In this document: in pieces, positions 50,701 to 62,127 of the stretch
Layout: each line of letters opens with the position of its first letter
Numbering within the stretch: the first letter of the stretch is position 1
Source: Asterias amurensis
Lineage: Eukaryota; Echinodermata; Asteroidea; Forcipulatida; Asteriidae
Length of the DNA: 64,000 bases
Direction: 5' to 3'
Assembly (NCBI RefSeq): GCF_032118995.1
Contig: NC_092661.1
Location: 18,673,185-18,737,184 of the forward strand
Translations under genes and position numbers: made by a program
Notes under the pieces: model-generated
What the model saw: the letters and a program-made list of their open reading frames with translations, nothing else
Database searches by the model: none
Told to the model about the DNA's origin: nothing

Positions 50701-51630
50701 TTACTCGTCACCAAGAAAGGTTTTATGCTAAGAATTATTTTGAGTAATTACCAATCGTGTCCACTACCTTTAACTTCAACGTTTGTTTCAGATCTACGAG
50801 AAGAGTACCTCTGGGTTCCTTGTTGGAGACTCTTTGACTCTGGCAGACCTTTGTTGGTTGGAAGTTTTTCTTTGGGTTCTTGAGTTAGCACCAGAGTTGT
50901 CTTCCAGTTTCCCGGGTATGACTGTAAGTATTTTGCATAATCAGCTTCATAAATTCAGATTAAATATGATGTTTACGTTTGTGTATACCCATTTTCACCC
51001 AGCAGCTGGCCTATTCACACTCTGATCGTTTTGCCCCCGGTCTGCCCCTAGTCTTCCCTGACAAATTGACATACCCCAGCGGAATAGCCATCTTGCTCCA
51101 GAGTAGGGTTAGGCCGTTAAACCCATGAGTATTCTTAAAAACATGCATCAGACCCTGTGGAATTGGGACATGATGTGAAAGTATGCCTGGGTAACCGTGG
51201 GGTTAAAACAAGTCCCGGGTCACCCCAGGGTTGTATTCCAAAGGGAAAAGAGATACAGTGTGAACAGGGGTTATTTAAGTGCAACTGCGGTGTTGCATTG
51301 CAAAACATACATTTTACAGTAAATTCTGAATATATTGAAGTTTGGAAAGATTACCAAGATTATATTTATTATGTACATGGGACCGTATCATTTGTTTCCC
51401 CACAAAAACGTCTAAGAGAATGAAAAAGCAAATGTTTGATTATCAAAGTTTCATTTCTGATTATTCATTTTGTCATTTTCTTTTGATTTCTTTTATATAT
51501 TTATACAAAGGCTTTTGTGAGTAAGATCTCGTCTCAACCAAGAGTCAGCGCTTTTTTGAAAGGACCCCAGAGGCACTCCCCGCCTGACGAGCAGTACGTC
51601 GCTACAGTCAGGAAGGTGCTGCAATTTTAG
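47756..51630 (+). CDS. Alpha-class cytosolic glutathione S-transferase, 6 exons, complete
   Basis: Exons 47756-47842, 48171-48222, 48962-49094, 49386-49533, 50792-50923 and 51511-51630 sum to 672 nt (223 aa; human GSTA1 222). All phases fit. It conjugates glutathione to electrophiles in the cytosol as a dimer. The N-terminal thioredoxin fold (1-80) has catalytic Tyr9 (KLIYF), Arg15, LAAAGVEFEE, Arg45, Gln54-Val55-Pro56 and Gln67. The helical domain has Asp101 and RYMPMFEK, where Arg133 aligns with the alpha-class Arg131. FLVGDSLTLAD is the N-capping region, and the C-terminus SPPDE...VRKVLQF is alpha-like rather than mu, pi or sigma. Residue 68 is Val, whereas alpha-class enzymes have Thr. 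Introns 2 and 4 carry MITEs. A start further upstream in frame (47678) exists, but MAAKAKL matches the family. Confidence 0.95.
48625..48869. mobile_element. 390-bp MITE family, copy F, internally deleted (GST intron 2)
   Basis: Retains both termini (TTAAAGACAGTGG and ACCATAGTGTCTACTGCTTT) but only about 245 bp, with one side of the internal region missing. Confidence 0.85.
49575..49922. mobile_element. 348-bp foldback MITE in GST intron 4, GATTTCACAAAG ends
   Basis: Left GGGTCGATTTCACAAAGAG, right CTTTGTGAAATCCACCC. The interior is made of repeated GTCCTAAC/GTTAGGAC and GGACTAGT blocks in both orientations, plus a direct duplication of GTAGGAGATATACAAAAC. Confidence 0.9.
50384..50773. mobile_element. 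390-bp MITE family, copy G (GST intron 4)
   Basis: Starts CTTTAAGGTAGTGGACACTA and ends GTGTCCACTACCTTTAA. Its ends share the same TAGTGG change, so they were matched at insertion. The right end is only 18 bp from the GST exon 5 acceptor. Confidence 0.92.
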
Positions 51631-51868
51631 TTAGCATTGCTCAAACTTAACATACAAATACAATGTCTGGTGGGTCGAACAGTGAATATTCCCTTATTTT
51701 TTAAAATCCTAGCCTATCAATACCAACAAATTTATGTGTTTTTGTTTTAGTGATAACAAGTTAATTAATATTTCTTTGTTTGAATGTTTATTATATTGTT
51801 AAGTACTCTTTTAAGAAAGAAACAAGATCCAGGCAATAATTATAAACCAAAATCATGAAACAATAACA

Positions 51869-51874
51869 AATAAA
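51869..51874 (+). terminator. Candidate poly(A) signal of the GST gene
   Basis: AATAAA 239 bp after the GST stop codon, in an AT-rich context. It is the best-placed hexamer seen; the cleavage site is not determined. Confidence 0.45.
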
Positions 51875-54054
51875 TTTTAAGAAATCCATTCTAGGGGTAG
51901 AATCTCTTTGCAATTTTTGTATCATAAGTTTCCAAATTTACTTATCTTTGTTCATCGTTCATCAATCTGAGGCTGAATCTTCATTTGGAAGTGTTTTTTA
52001 TGCCCCGCAGTTGGCAAAGCCATCCAAGGGGCATACTGTGTCAGACATGTCTTTCCATTGATGTTTGCAACCATTGACCCTAACTCAAGAAGGACTTTGC
52101 TTATCAACTCCAAACATTGTGTGCAGATTGGTCTCAGGATCCCCCAGAAGTCAATTGTTTGTTTACCCCTACCTCAGGTATCAAAGATTGTGGGGCATTT
52201 GTCCAATAACCACTTGTTTTCTTTTTTTGTCTAAAAGATATTGCACTGAATTGAAAGTATTCCTCCTAAATTCAAAGTTTTGTATTCATATATTCCTAAG
52301 CAGCTTGTATTATCACCCTATTATCTGTATTTTGCTAAAAGCTAGCTCAGTTCCTTGACTTTTATTAAAAAACTTAAGTGTATCGAAAGTTATTGGCTTT
52401 TCTAAAACCAGTTAGTTACCCTTGTGCATTATTGTATTGTATGACAGCATTGGAATAGTGTTACTGAATGAATATACATAGATGATGTGTATTGTTCCTT
52501 CCAACCTTGTCAGCTGATTCTTGTATGAAAAGTTTAATTATAGTAGAACCTTTAAAGGCAGTGGACACTATTGGTAATGACTCAAAATATTTATCAGCAT
52601 ACAACCTCACTTGGTAACGAGTAATGGGGAGAGGTTGATAGTATAAAACATTGTGAGAAACGGCTCCCTCTGAAGTAACGTAGTTTTTGAGAAAGAGGTA
52701 ATTTTCCACGAATTTGATTTCGTGACCTCAAGTTTAGAATTTGAGGTCTCGAAATCCAGCATCTAAAAGCACACAACTTCGTGTGACAAGGGTATTCTTT
52801 TCTTTCATAGTTATCTTGCAACTCCGACGACCAATCAAGCTCAAATTTTCACAGGTTTGTTATTTTATTAATATGTTGATATACACCGAGTGAGAAGACT
52901 GGTCTTTGACGATTACCAATAGTGTCCACTGTCTTTAATTTCATAATTTCATTTTGATCATAAATTTTGTACGGATATAAACTTTTGATACTTGCAGTAT
53001 ATTTGATACAAAAACTCAATTAAACGAGGGAAGAATACTCCTAAAGTATTTTTTGTGATCAATCCGATTTCATTTTGCAAAAAGTTTTGAGCTGTACACA
53101 TGTGAATGCTGAAACGGATAACCCACAAGTTGAAACAAAACAAAGTTGCTTCTATTAGCTTCACTTAACACAAGCCTCATAATATGGCGTATATATTTTG
53201 TTTACTTCATTATCCGATTCAAAAACATTAACTAATCGTTTTAGTTTTTCGACTGTCTCAAAACCGAGTGTGTTAATGGTAAAGTGTGTTAGCCAGCACT
53301 TTGGAATATACATGTACAATGTATGGTGCATATAAAAATAAATCATGATGTATTCAATCAAACAAAATCCGACGTTTTTTTCCAGTGTTTGAATCTGTGT
53401 AATATTTTCGAGTAGCTTAAACAGCAAAAACAAATTCACTTTTTTTGAGAAAAGAATTTACACAAAAGGTTGCTTTCAAAAGAGGAACAGTACTTTTTCA
53501 ACTTCGCTGTAAATGAACTTGTTTGGAGTTGGAGTTTAAAAAACTGTAAGGATACCACACATTTCTCACGTGATTTGTAATAAACTTAAACGTTGTTTCA
53601 TATTGAACAGTAAACGCAAAATTTTGGGGGCGAAACAAAACGGTCAAGCAGAAGACAATCTGGGAGCGACCAAAATATGAAAAGGAGGGGCGTTTTCAGA
53701 ACTTATTAAAATTATTGAAGTAACATTTGGAAATGAAACTAAAGTGTTGATAGAAAACTTGATTACAAATGTTGTCAAAGTATTTTATGTTAATTAACAT
53801 ACATTTACTTGTTCATTAATTTGATAACTTAAGATGTGCTTCCCAGTTGATGATGGTGTTTTCATATTGCGCGTGCACCAGCCGCACGGTACGCACGGGC
53901 CCCGACAACAAACACACGTGGTTCAAAACTGAAGATGCAGACGATAACTTGCTCAAAAAAGTTTCACAACAATTTCTGAAAGAAATAGTTGTCTTTAAAC
54001 TTGAAATTGATATTATTTCAAAGGTGTGTGTGTGTGGGGGGGGGGGGGGGGGGG
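51875..54054. other. Intergenic region between GST and its pseudogene copy
   Basis: Contains a hairpin-headed repeat fragment (about 51998-52037: a tatgcccc stem with a ggggcata partner), one full copy of the 390-bp MITE family (52551-52937) and a GT-rich run passing into poly-G at about 54020-54054. No exon is recognised. Confidence 0.5.
52551..52937. mobile_element. 390-bp MITE family, copy H
   Basis: Full-length copy downstream of the GST gene, in the same internal orientation as copy E. Confidence 0.9.
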
Positions 54055-54060
54055 CTTAAA

Positions 54061-56415
54061 CCGTTCGCTTTACGCTGGAGGGTGCAGGAGTCCAGGTATT
54101 TATGATTTTTGTGCACATTATCTATGTTTGACTTTTGCACTTTTGTTTTACTTTTATTATCTTGGGTAGGCCTATGCGGCTTGTCTAATGTAATCTGCGA
54201 AGCAAATGACTTGGGAACCAGTTATTTCTCGAAACTGTAAGTCTCATCCAGTGGAACTTTATGAAACTTTTGCCTGTTACAAATAAGCTATATTTGTCTG
54301 TGCTAAGCAATTTCTTTTGCGCTTGCATGCTTTCTTAGCCCTGCTTATTAAATTACTACTGTTTTTTTATTCAGGGCCACGCCCTTTGAACCATCATTAT
54401 GCGCTTTACAGAATGCCACAAATTAAATGTTTAGCGTCTGGGTTCGTGAAAGAGGGTGCGGAGAGGGGCATTTATTTATTTTTCAAGGTGGCTGCTTTCC
54501 ACTGTTCTGCACACACATGAATGCAAGAAATATTTATGTTTCACTCGGACAAGGCACAGTACATGCAGTACATTGTTTACATTTAAAGTGGTTTTAGTTT
54601 TAGCTTTAAAAAGTTTTGACTAGTTTTGACTTACCAGTTTTTGTTAAGCAAGATTTGTCTGTGCTTAGCAAGTTGAATGCTAACTGGCTTTATGAAAGTG
54701 TGTCCCATTTTTAATCATGTAACCAGCACAGGCTAAGTGATGAATTGCAAGTTGGTATTTTGTTGAGTCTTTTTAAATATTTTTTTAACCTCATATTGAA
54801 TTGTAACAAAAAATTAAATCAGCAGCCCCAAAAAGGAAGCGGGCGGGGAAGCTTAACATCATGTTCTGTTTTTCTTCGCCATGCAAATGGGCCCTGTACC
54901 CAATTTCAAAGCAAACTTTTGCTTTTTTAGAAAACTGTTGCAATATTTTCTGTAAAAAAAATTGGGCCCTGGTTGTGTGGAATTGAATGTTAACTATTTT
55001 TTGACCAAGACTGAACAAAAATGTCAAAAGATTTACCTGCATTCCTTCTCTTTCATTTCTTAGTGTAGTTTTAAAGAGGCATTGTCTTGAAAGAAGAGAA
55101 CAGTTTCTGAAACTTCAAAATGGTAATGAACTTTATAAATCATAAAGATTTTGTTTAGCAACTCTTTAGAGTAGTCAATCCAAAACCAGTCTTTTAAACA
55201 TAGTTTCTGATCTCATAGTTTGGACTTATTGTTTCATAGTTTGGACTTATTATCAAAAAATTTTGACTTAAAAATGACTTATTATTCAGACTAAAACTTA
55301 CAAACACGAGTTCCGCAATAATACAATTTGAAACCTAATGCTACCTTTTTTAGCTCTATATCAAAGTTCAAAGTTGTCTTGGTAACCCCCTACAGGCAGT
55401 ACTGAGAGGACGATGGATGAATGGAAAGTCAAGTTTGAGCTCAGCCAGGGTCACCTTATTATACAACTAAACAGGTTACATGCATGACTGGTTGAGTTTG
55501 GTGTTAAGTATGCTCCCTTCAGTTCACCATAGCATAGCAACTGTGGATGTCATGGCCTAGCCGTCTAGTTCAAGGTGTTGTCTGCAGCAGAGTGTGGGTT
55601 TGAATCATGGTCATGCGTGACACCTGTGCCATTCAACTAGGCACTTAAGCATCATTGCTTTATAAAAAGTTGGGAAGGTAGTGCATTCTGCTCAACCAAC
55701 AAGGCTGCTAGTGGACGACACCCTTCCTATTCTTACGGAATTTGAATTAATGTGAATAGGGTAACCCTGTTTGAGCATGCCCTTGCTGACAGTTGATCTA
55801 GGTGCACCTTTAAGTGGCTGTCCAGCCTTTTGAGTTGGGATAAAATACAAAATAAAAAAATAAAATAACCCCCCCCCCCTTATCATGTAATATTAAGGTA
55901 ATAAGTCAAAATTATCTGATAATAAGTCAATAAAATAAGATAAAAGGTCAAAATTTCAAGGTAATAAGTTAAATTATGAGATAATACATGGAAATGACGA
56001 GGTCATACCCAACATGACATGGGTGACAACTGAGTTGCAACTAATGCAATGTATAGCTTATCGTCTTTTTGGATACAGTCGACCACACAATTTGTTTTTG
56101 TGTGCATCCAGGATGAAAGTCAAAACAACTTCACAATGAAAATAATGCACAATTTTTTTTACAATTCTAATGTGTGACATAAATCCAATAGTTTTTAATG
56201 TAGTGGCATAAGAATGAGTTATTCGGGCTATGGATTACCAATGCACGGATGTTTTTAGTTTAATAATGGATCTTGATTTTGTTGATACCTTTAGATGATG
56301 AAATGCTAGTACCTCAGGACTTATACTTGATGGAATGAAATTCCAGTCTGCTGCCTCTGCAGATGAATCCATACTATGGTCTGACAGGCAAATTCCTCTG
56401 ACAATACATGACAAG
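54061..56415 (+). pseudogene. Decayed tandem copy of the alpha-class GST (exons 1-3 traces)
   Basis: Three segments match the functional gene in the same order and strand. An exon 1 end remnant (about 54061-54094) finishes in GTGCAGGAGTCCAG/gt, with its 5' part replaced by poly-G. Exon 2 at 55069-55122 keeps AGAGAACAGTTTCTGAAACT (real copy AGGGAGCAGTTCCTGAAACT) and the donor, but is 54 instead of 52 nt with an early stop. Exon 3 at 56295-56415 is preceded by TGATTTTGTTGATACCTTTAG, nearly identical to the intron end of the real gene, and followed by the same gtaagatcag donor; it is 121 instead of 133 nt with several stops. No convincing exons 4-6 were found. Retained introns show a DNA-level tandem duplication, not retroposition. 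Confidence 0.75.
55545..55690 (+). mobile_element. Degenerate tRNA-like SINE fragment
   Basis: TGGCCTAGCCGTCTAGTTCA followed by GTGTGGGTTTGAATCATGG looks like a decayed tRNA-like head with box B. It is followed by GACACCTGTGCC and CACTTAAGCATCATTGCTTT, as in SINE bodies here. It lies inside the GST pseudogene. Confidence 0.55.
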
Positions 56416-58072
56416 GTAAGATCAGAAGTGGAAGACAAGATAATAGTTATTTGGACATTTTACCTCATTTTGAAGTCAATCACTGAAACACGTATTTCAT
56501 GATACTCATAAAGTAATCTGTACATGGTTGTTCATTATAAAAGGCGATTCATCCTTGAAGTTAACGCAAAACAAATCAGGCATCACAACTATCTGGCAAG
56601 GATTTCAAATAGTTAAACTGTGCCCTATAGTTTCCCAAATGCTTCACATGTAAATCCCTCGGAATTTGATTTGCAGTTGCACTTGTATAAGGCTTGGGTT
56701 TTGGGATTGTCTTTCATTATTGTCCTTTTTTTGTTTCAGTATTGAAGATTCACTCAGCTGAAATTTAAAAGTCTTACTGTGTCCTCATCGATACAAAAAT
56801 ACAAGAAGTATAGAAGGTATTCAATGGAAACACCCCACATCTGGCCAGGTTTCTACTCAGACAACAGTTTTCACAAGGTAAGTAAGTCACTTTTTACACA
56901 AATATTCATCACTCAACTGCTTACAAAAATCAGTATTGCTTTCAAAATGACAAAATAACCAAAGCAAATGGTGCTTTGTATGATAGTTGATTGTTAGAAG
57001 GATTTGTATAGCCCCATGCCCACAGACAGTATGATTGGCTTTGTACATGTCGTATTTGGGGAAAATACATATATGTAGTGACTTTCTGCTACAGTAAAAG
57101 GGCCCTTGGATGGAAATTTAATAAAGAAACACAATGGATATTATAGGTTGATCAGTAGATGCTATTTTGATTATTGTTGTCAAAAGTGCTTGTTATGAGT
57201 TCCCCCCACTTCACGAAAGAATTTTAAATGACCCAGTTTGCAGAATTGTATAAATAATAATTGTAAATAATCCCTGTTGACACCGCTTCTATGAATCCAG
57301 CCAGCCATGCATGCATGACCTGTTCTTGAAGAAACTATACGGGGATCAAGCCTGTGAATCAGGCACTGGGTCGGTTTTCATCAGGGAGGAGTAGAGTGTC
57401 TACACTTCAGAAGAATAACTTGAACAACAGAGTCTTGCAAGGTTAGTTATCTTCTTACTGTTTTTGAATTTTCAGGATAATATAACTTAAGTGCAAAGTT
57501 CACTTTTTCCCCTCCCAATTTGCAAAGTGATCATAAAGCAAACTAAATCAAACAGGGTGTGGGGCATGGTAATGTGTTATCACTTGTTACTTTATTGCCC
57601 TTTAACAGTGCAAATCTAGTGTTCAGAGGTGATCAAAAACATCAAACAAACAAAAAGAATAACTGTGGTGCATGTTTTATAGTGAATATTATTTCTTACA
57701 GTACGAAACATTTCAAATTTTTACAAGGAATTTTTCTGCCAGGCCTCACTTTTTCAAAACTAACCAATGACTAATATACAATGATTTACAACCATACTGT
57801 TTTACAGACAGCAAGGGCTCAAGTTAAACGCCTTAAAATAAATGACATTTAATATTGCACTGATCTTGTTTACTAAAACAATTTTTAAAAGTAACACTGC
57901 CAAGTCATAATTATTTACATTGCGCTTGTGAAATGTACAGCCAAATCTTAGTACCATTGTGCCATACACATATATTGAAAAATTTCCATTAAAGAATCTT
58001 CACCATAGAAAGCTTTGCATTTGTGTATTTCCTTAACAAAGCAAATAAATGTCCACAACTGTAAGTTTTTTA

Positions 58073-58434
58073 TTAAAGGGACACGTTGCCTTGGATCGGG
58101 CGAGTTGGTCCATGAAAATCATTTTGAAACCGTTTGTTTGAAATGCAATTGGTTAGAAAGATGTTTCAAAAGTAGAATATAATGATCCACACAAACATGC
58201 CTCGAAATTGCACAGTTTTCCTTATATATCGTGAACTAACACGGTCAACCATTCTTTACTCCAAAAAATGGCTGACCATGTTAGATTAAAAACCACGCAA
58301 TTTCGAGGCATATTTGTGTGGATCATTATATTCTACTTTTAAAATATCTTTATAACCATATGCATTTCATAACAAACGGTTTCAAATGCTTTTCAATGGA
58401 CCAACTCGCCCGGCAACGTAGCGTGTCCCTTTAA
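58073..58434. mobile_element. TTAAAGGGACACGTTGCC foldback MITE
   Basis: Inverted ends TTAAAGGGACACGTTGCC and GCAACGTAGCGTGTCCCTTTAA in part. Long internal complementarity (AATATAATGATCCACACAAA with TTTGTGTGGATCATTATATT) makes it almost one hairpin. A second, partial copy of one arm lies at about 17885-17990. Confidence 0.9.
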
Positions 58435-59246
58435 TTTTGGTCTTTTGACCCCCAAAAACCTGAGCTTGAAAAACTGACTGAGGTGACAAAAACACATTGG
58501 AGGGCTCTACTAACAGCTTACAAAATACAAACTACTTGAAAATGTTTTGAGTCGGACCTTACCGGTAACTCAACCAAAGAAATCTGTGATTTTAAGGGGA
58601 TTGATCAATTGTTTAAAAATCCATTGTTGTAATGTTTTGTTTTTGTTTGTGGCTATCCCCTAAAATTAACTAATCAGAGTTGGATATCAAATATAAAACT
58701 AATTTTACTTTCTCTAGGCAAATTTGAAACATTTAGAAATGATCAAGGCTTATTATAACCCAAAATATCAACAAATTTCAGGAGTCCATGCACTCTCTAC
58801 CACCAAAAAGTTAATAAACTTAAATGGGTTAAACCTCCCGTTGTATGTGCCCCCATACCAATTTATTGTCAATGTTATGTGCAGTGTGTGCTGGATTTAA
58901 CTAGGTTAAAGCTTAGTAAAGGCTACAAATGTTTAAATACTTTGCGTAGCTTGGATTATTTACAAGGATGGGATAATAATGTTTGCTGAACTGAAAAGCA
59001 TGGTTTAGTTATTCATAATGGTTAAACACAAAGTGTGGTCAACTTAAAACAGTTTTTTATCCACCATAAGTGAAAACCTTTTTTTTTGTGAAGACATCAT
59101 TAAGCTTTTACAAGAAAAACTGATTGTACTAAAAGCACAAGTTATACAACCTGAAAATGTACATCACTGCATGTCTCTGCCTGCATGACTGGCTTATGAA
59201 TTTATTCTTATCTAAATGAGTTACCCACTGGTAAAATGCATCTTAT

Positions 59247-59417
59247 GCCCGGTTCATACTTCCTTTGAATGCGAATGCCAAGAGAATTTTGAGGTTACTT
59301 GGCTGTTTCACAGCGAATGTTTCGCACTGTTGAACACAGTTTAACTGTCGCCAATCATTCTTAGCGTGTTTGTAACGTCAAAATTTGTTTTGAATTCGCA
59401 GGAAGTATGAACCGGGC
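59247..59417. mobile_element. 171-bp foldback MITE, GCCCGGTTCATACTTCCT ends
   Basis: 18-bp perfect inverted repeats; the next bases (TTTGAATGCGAA / TTTTGAATTCGC) also pair partly. Lies 0.24 kb past the ZC4H2 stop, so probably within or near its 3' UTR. Confidence 0.9.
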
Positions 59418-59653
59418 TTGAAGAACAATTTGTATGGCTCCCTCGCTCAACAAGTTGTACGCGAAATGGATCAGCAGTTTGCAGAAAATGATTTGTTAAT
59501 AATATTTTTTTTAAATCTGGCAAGTAACAATGGTATCTCATTACTTTTGATTCATGACTGAAAATCCAAGGTTAGTTATAGTGGATAAACCATATTAGCT
59601 GTTCCAAACCCATTGCCGAACCTTTTACTGTGTCTTCATGCTCTAGTTGACCT

Positions 59654-62127
59654 CTAGTTGACCTCTTGTTTCCTTTTTGGCTTCTTGGGATTGCGTGATC
59701 TACTCTTTGCCTTACACAAAGGGCAGATTGGAGCATTGCGATGAATCTGCTGATGACAAGACAGACAATTCTGCAAGGGAAAAAAGAACGGGTTGACTTA
59801 TAAAATAAGTATAGAGTTAGAGTGTTGTTGATCAGTACACATGTTCACATCAGGTGCAGCTTAGCTGAATAGTGCCCTCTGTTGGTGTTGGTTTGGAACT
59901 GAATATCAAGATAGAAAGTTGCGTTTTTGCTCCAGATCATGTCATCATTAAAGGGGTTTGTCATAATTGATATAGAGCCTGACTACGAAAACAGTTCTTC
60001 ATATCAAACCATGACATTGTCTGTGCTGCAATGGTTCTTTACTTTCTTTTGAAATCATTGGGTTTGGGGTTGGTGATGGTGTGTTGTTGGTTTCACAGTT
60101 TTGCAACATGTGTGATACTTCAAAGTATACTTAATAAATTCTTTGGATGTTTCATGGAAAAGAATATGTTTTTCTGTTTTGGGGGTTTTAGTTTTTTAAT
60201 TTTACACATAAACAACAACAAAACAAAAACATTTTTGCCTGGTATGCTAACATGTGATAAGGCGAGAACTCTGAAATATTTTCCCCTCTATGTATATAAA
60301 GTAAATTTGCAGTTGGCAGTCAAAACAAAATAATGGAGAGAGGTTGTACCTTCATGGGAGGGGGTTGTTGTCTGAATGGAGGGCGTTCTTCGCTGTGGCT
60401 TGTTGAGGGTAGCTGGAATGTAGGCGTAGTGTCTGTAGGAATCGTCAGTGGAGCTGGCAGGGGTGTGTCTGTTTGCTCCTCCTGCCAGTCAGATTTCCTC
60501 TTTCGAAAATAACTGAAGGAAGAGGACAATTTCAAGGTGTTTTGTTACCTTTTATTTGATGTTTATTTCCTCAAAAGTTAAACACAGTTTGGCAGCCAGC
60601 TGTAACTTTTGTTCTGTGAGCAAGTTTCCCCCCGGCATGAGACTTCACGAAGGTGATTGCCTCCAAGCCCTCTGGTCATTGCCTTGGTGCACTTAAAATG
60701 CTCCAGTAGAAATGTCCTCATAGGGTGCCCTTTATCAAGGAAAAATGCCTTGGTGCCCTTGCCCTTTCAAAAACAAAGCATACAGGTCTGTTCCCATGTT
60801 ATAACCAAGCAGATGGGGTGTGATTCTTCCACCCTTTACTGGCATCTTCAATAAGTATAGTTAACTTAGTCAACTTAGTCTAACTTAGGCACATGAGCAT
60901 TAGTGTTGTAGCTAAACCAATTTTAGTGATGGGCTCTAAGTCCAATTTAATCCACCAAAATTATTCATTTTAAAAGATATGGGGCAATAATTGCTGGAGT
61001 GCAATCCGGGAGAAATCTGTTCTGGGCAGCATAGTATATTTGGCTCAGAGTGTTGGGAGAAATTTGTAGGTTCTAGGCGGGCTTGCCCGGCACCACCCAC
61101 TGTACCTACACAACACTGATGAGTATGATTATTCATACGCTAACCATTTACACCAAACGGTCCCTTTTTTACTTAAAACAACTTAGTGGTATTGAGTCTT
61201 CACATTGGTCTTCAACAGCTCGCAGAAACCCTCCACCCCATGTCTGTCAATAATTCAAGGGATCTGTGCAGTCATATCCCAATTTAGGTTCTACCTTCCT
61301 ACCTTGGGGTTAGTCTTCCGTCATCTTCACTGAGTGTTGGTAGCCCCTCTAGGCCAATGGCTGTTCTCATGGAGTCAATATCACCCTTTAAAGACATGTA
61401 CTCCTGATAGACCTGGCATGCTGCTTCAAAAGATCTGTTCCTGTCATGCTCAGCGTGCTTCACCACATTTTCTATCTGGTAATTTAAACAAAATACAATT
61501 GACTTTCAATTTATTAACACAACTGTATGATACATGTGCAATACTCTACCACAAGAATTTCACTGCTACAGTTTGGTGTATGGGATGATTGTTTGGACGA
61601 AGATGCAAGACTAGTTCCATCTCTTTACAATTCTTCACCTCCACTTCATCCAAACACCTGTCCCACCCCAATATTTCCCCTCCAAAGCTCTAAATGATAT
61701 TTGATGCTCAATATAGGGCATGGTAATACCCCCCCCCCCCCCCCCCCCGATAAAATAAATAAAAAATAATAAAATTGTGTCTTTATTGCAAGCTTGGAAC
61801 CTTTAAAATTCTTTAGAGGACTTAACGGGGGTGGGGGGGGGTACTTCAGTACAAGAAGAAAATTGGGTGTTGAAGTCTTGGAACTCTGGGTGGGGGGGGT
61901 AACCGTATCGAGCATGGTATACTAAATAAACATCCTAAATGAACACAGCTCTTACAGCATTGATGTCTGCATGTATCTGCCTGAGTTCTTCTACATGTGC
62001 CATCTTTTCTTGATTAAGGAGCTCCATTTCATTACGATATTCCTTCATCCTCTCTTCCTCACTCTCTGTCTCCTCTACATCCTGGAGAAGACGCCCTTTC
62101 AGTTTCTCCAGCTGCACTGCTTTGAAT
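59654..62127 (-). CDS. ZC4H2: ZC4H2 zinc finger protein, last four coding exons (5' end outside window)
   Basis: Exons in transcription order: 62127-61956, 61475-61303, 60512-60350 and 59770-59654 (stop 59656-59654), totalling 625 nt and 207 residues plus a split codon. Phases are consistent throughout. The protein opens with a coiled coil ([11 protein letters not shown]...[34 protein letters not shown]), continues ([13 protein letters not shown]...[18 protein letters not shown]), has a Pro/Thr-rich linker ending [10 protein letters not shown], and ends in the C4H2 finger [18 protein letters not shown] with a basic tail [13 protein letters not shown]. The finger and tail match vertebrate ZC4H2 almost residue for residue. 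Vertebrate ZC4H2 is a nuclear and postsynaptic factor tied to neural development and RNF220 ubiquitin signalling. The linker is divergent, as in other invertebrates. The short first coding exon (about 18 codons) is not found to 64000. Confidence 0.96.
60649..60787 (+). repeat. Dispersed repeat, most complete copy of the 24498-type family
   Basis: Lies in ZC4H2 intron between exons 60350-60512 and 61303-61475. Contains both blocks (GTCATTGCCTTGGTGC and GGTGCCCTTTATCAAGG... GCATACAGG) without interruption, so it shows the ancestral arrangement of the copy split at 16.8-17.9 kb. Confidence 0.75.

Larger units (their letters stand above)
56416..59653. other. Region between GST pseudogene and ZC4H2 3' end
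   Basis: Two segments with splice-like borders (56745-56877 and about 57290-57450) follow the pseudogene on the plus strand but have no open frame and no clear similarity to GST exons 4-6. They could be non-coding exons of a transcribed pseudogene. Foldbacks lie at 58073-58434 and 59247-59417. The ZC4H2 3' UTR must also lie here (minus), with candidate AATAAA signals (TTTATT on the plus strand) near 59200 and 58860. Confidence 0.45.

Noticed and set aside
56745..56877. GST pseudogene exon 4
   Set aside because: Position fits but the sequence does not align with the real exon 4 (no trace of VDMLFEAYKDY); kept only as an unexplained splice-bounded segment.
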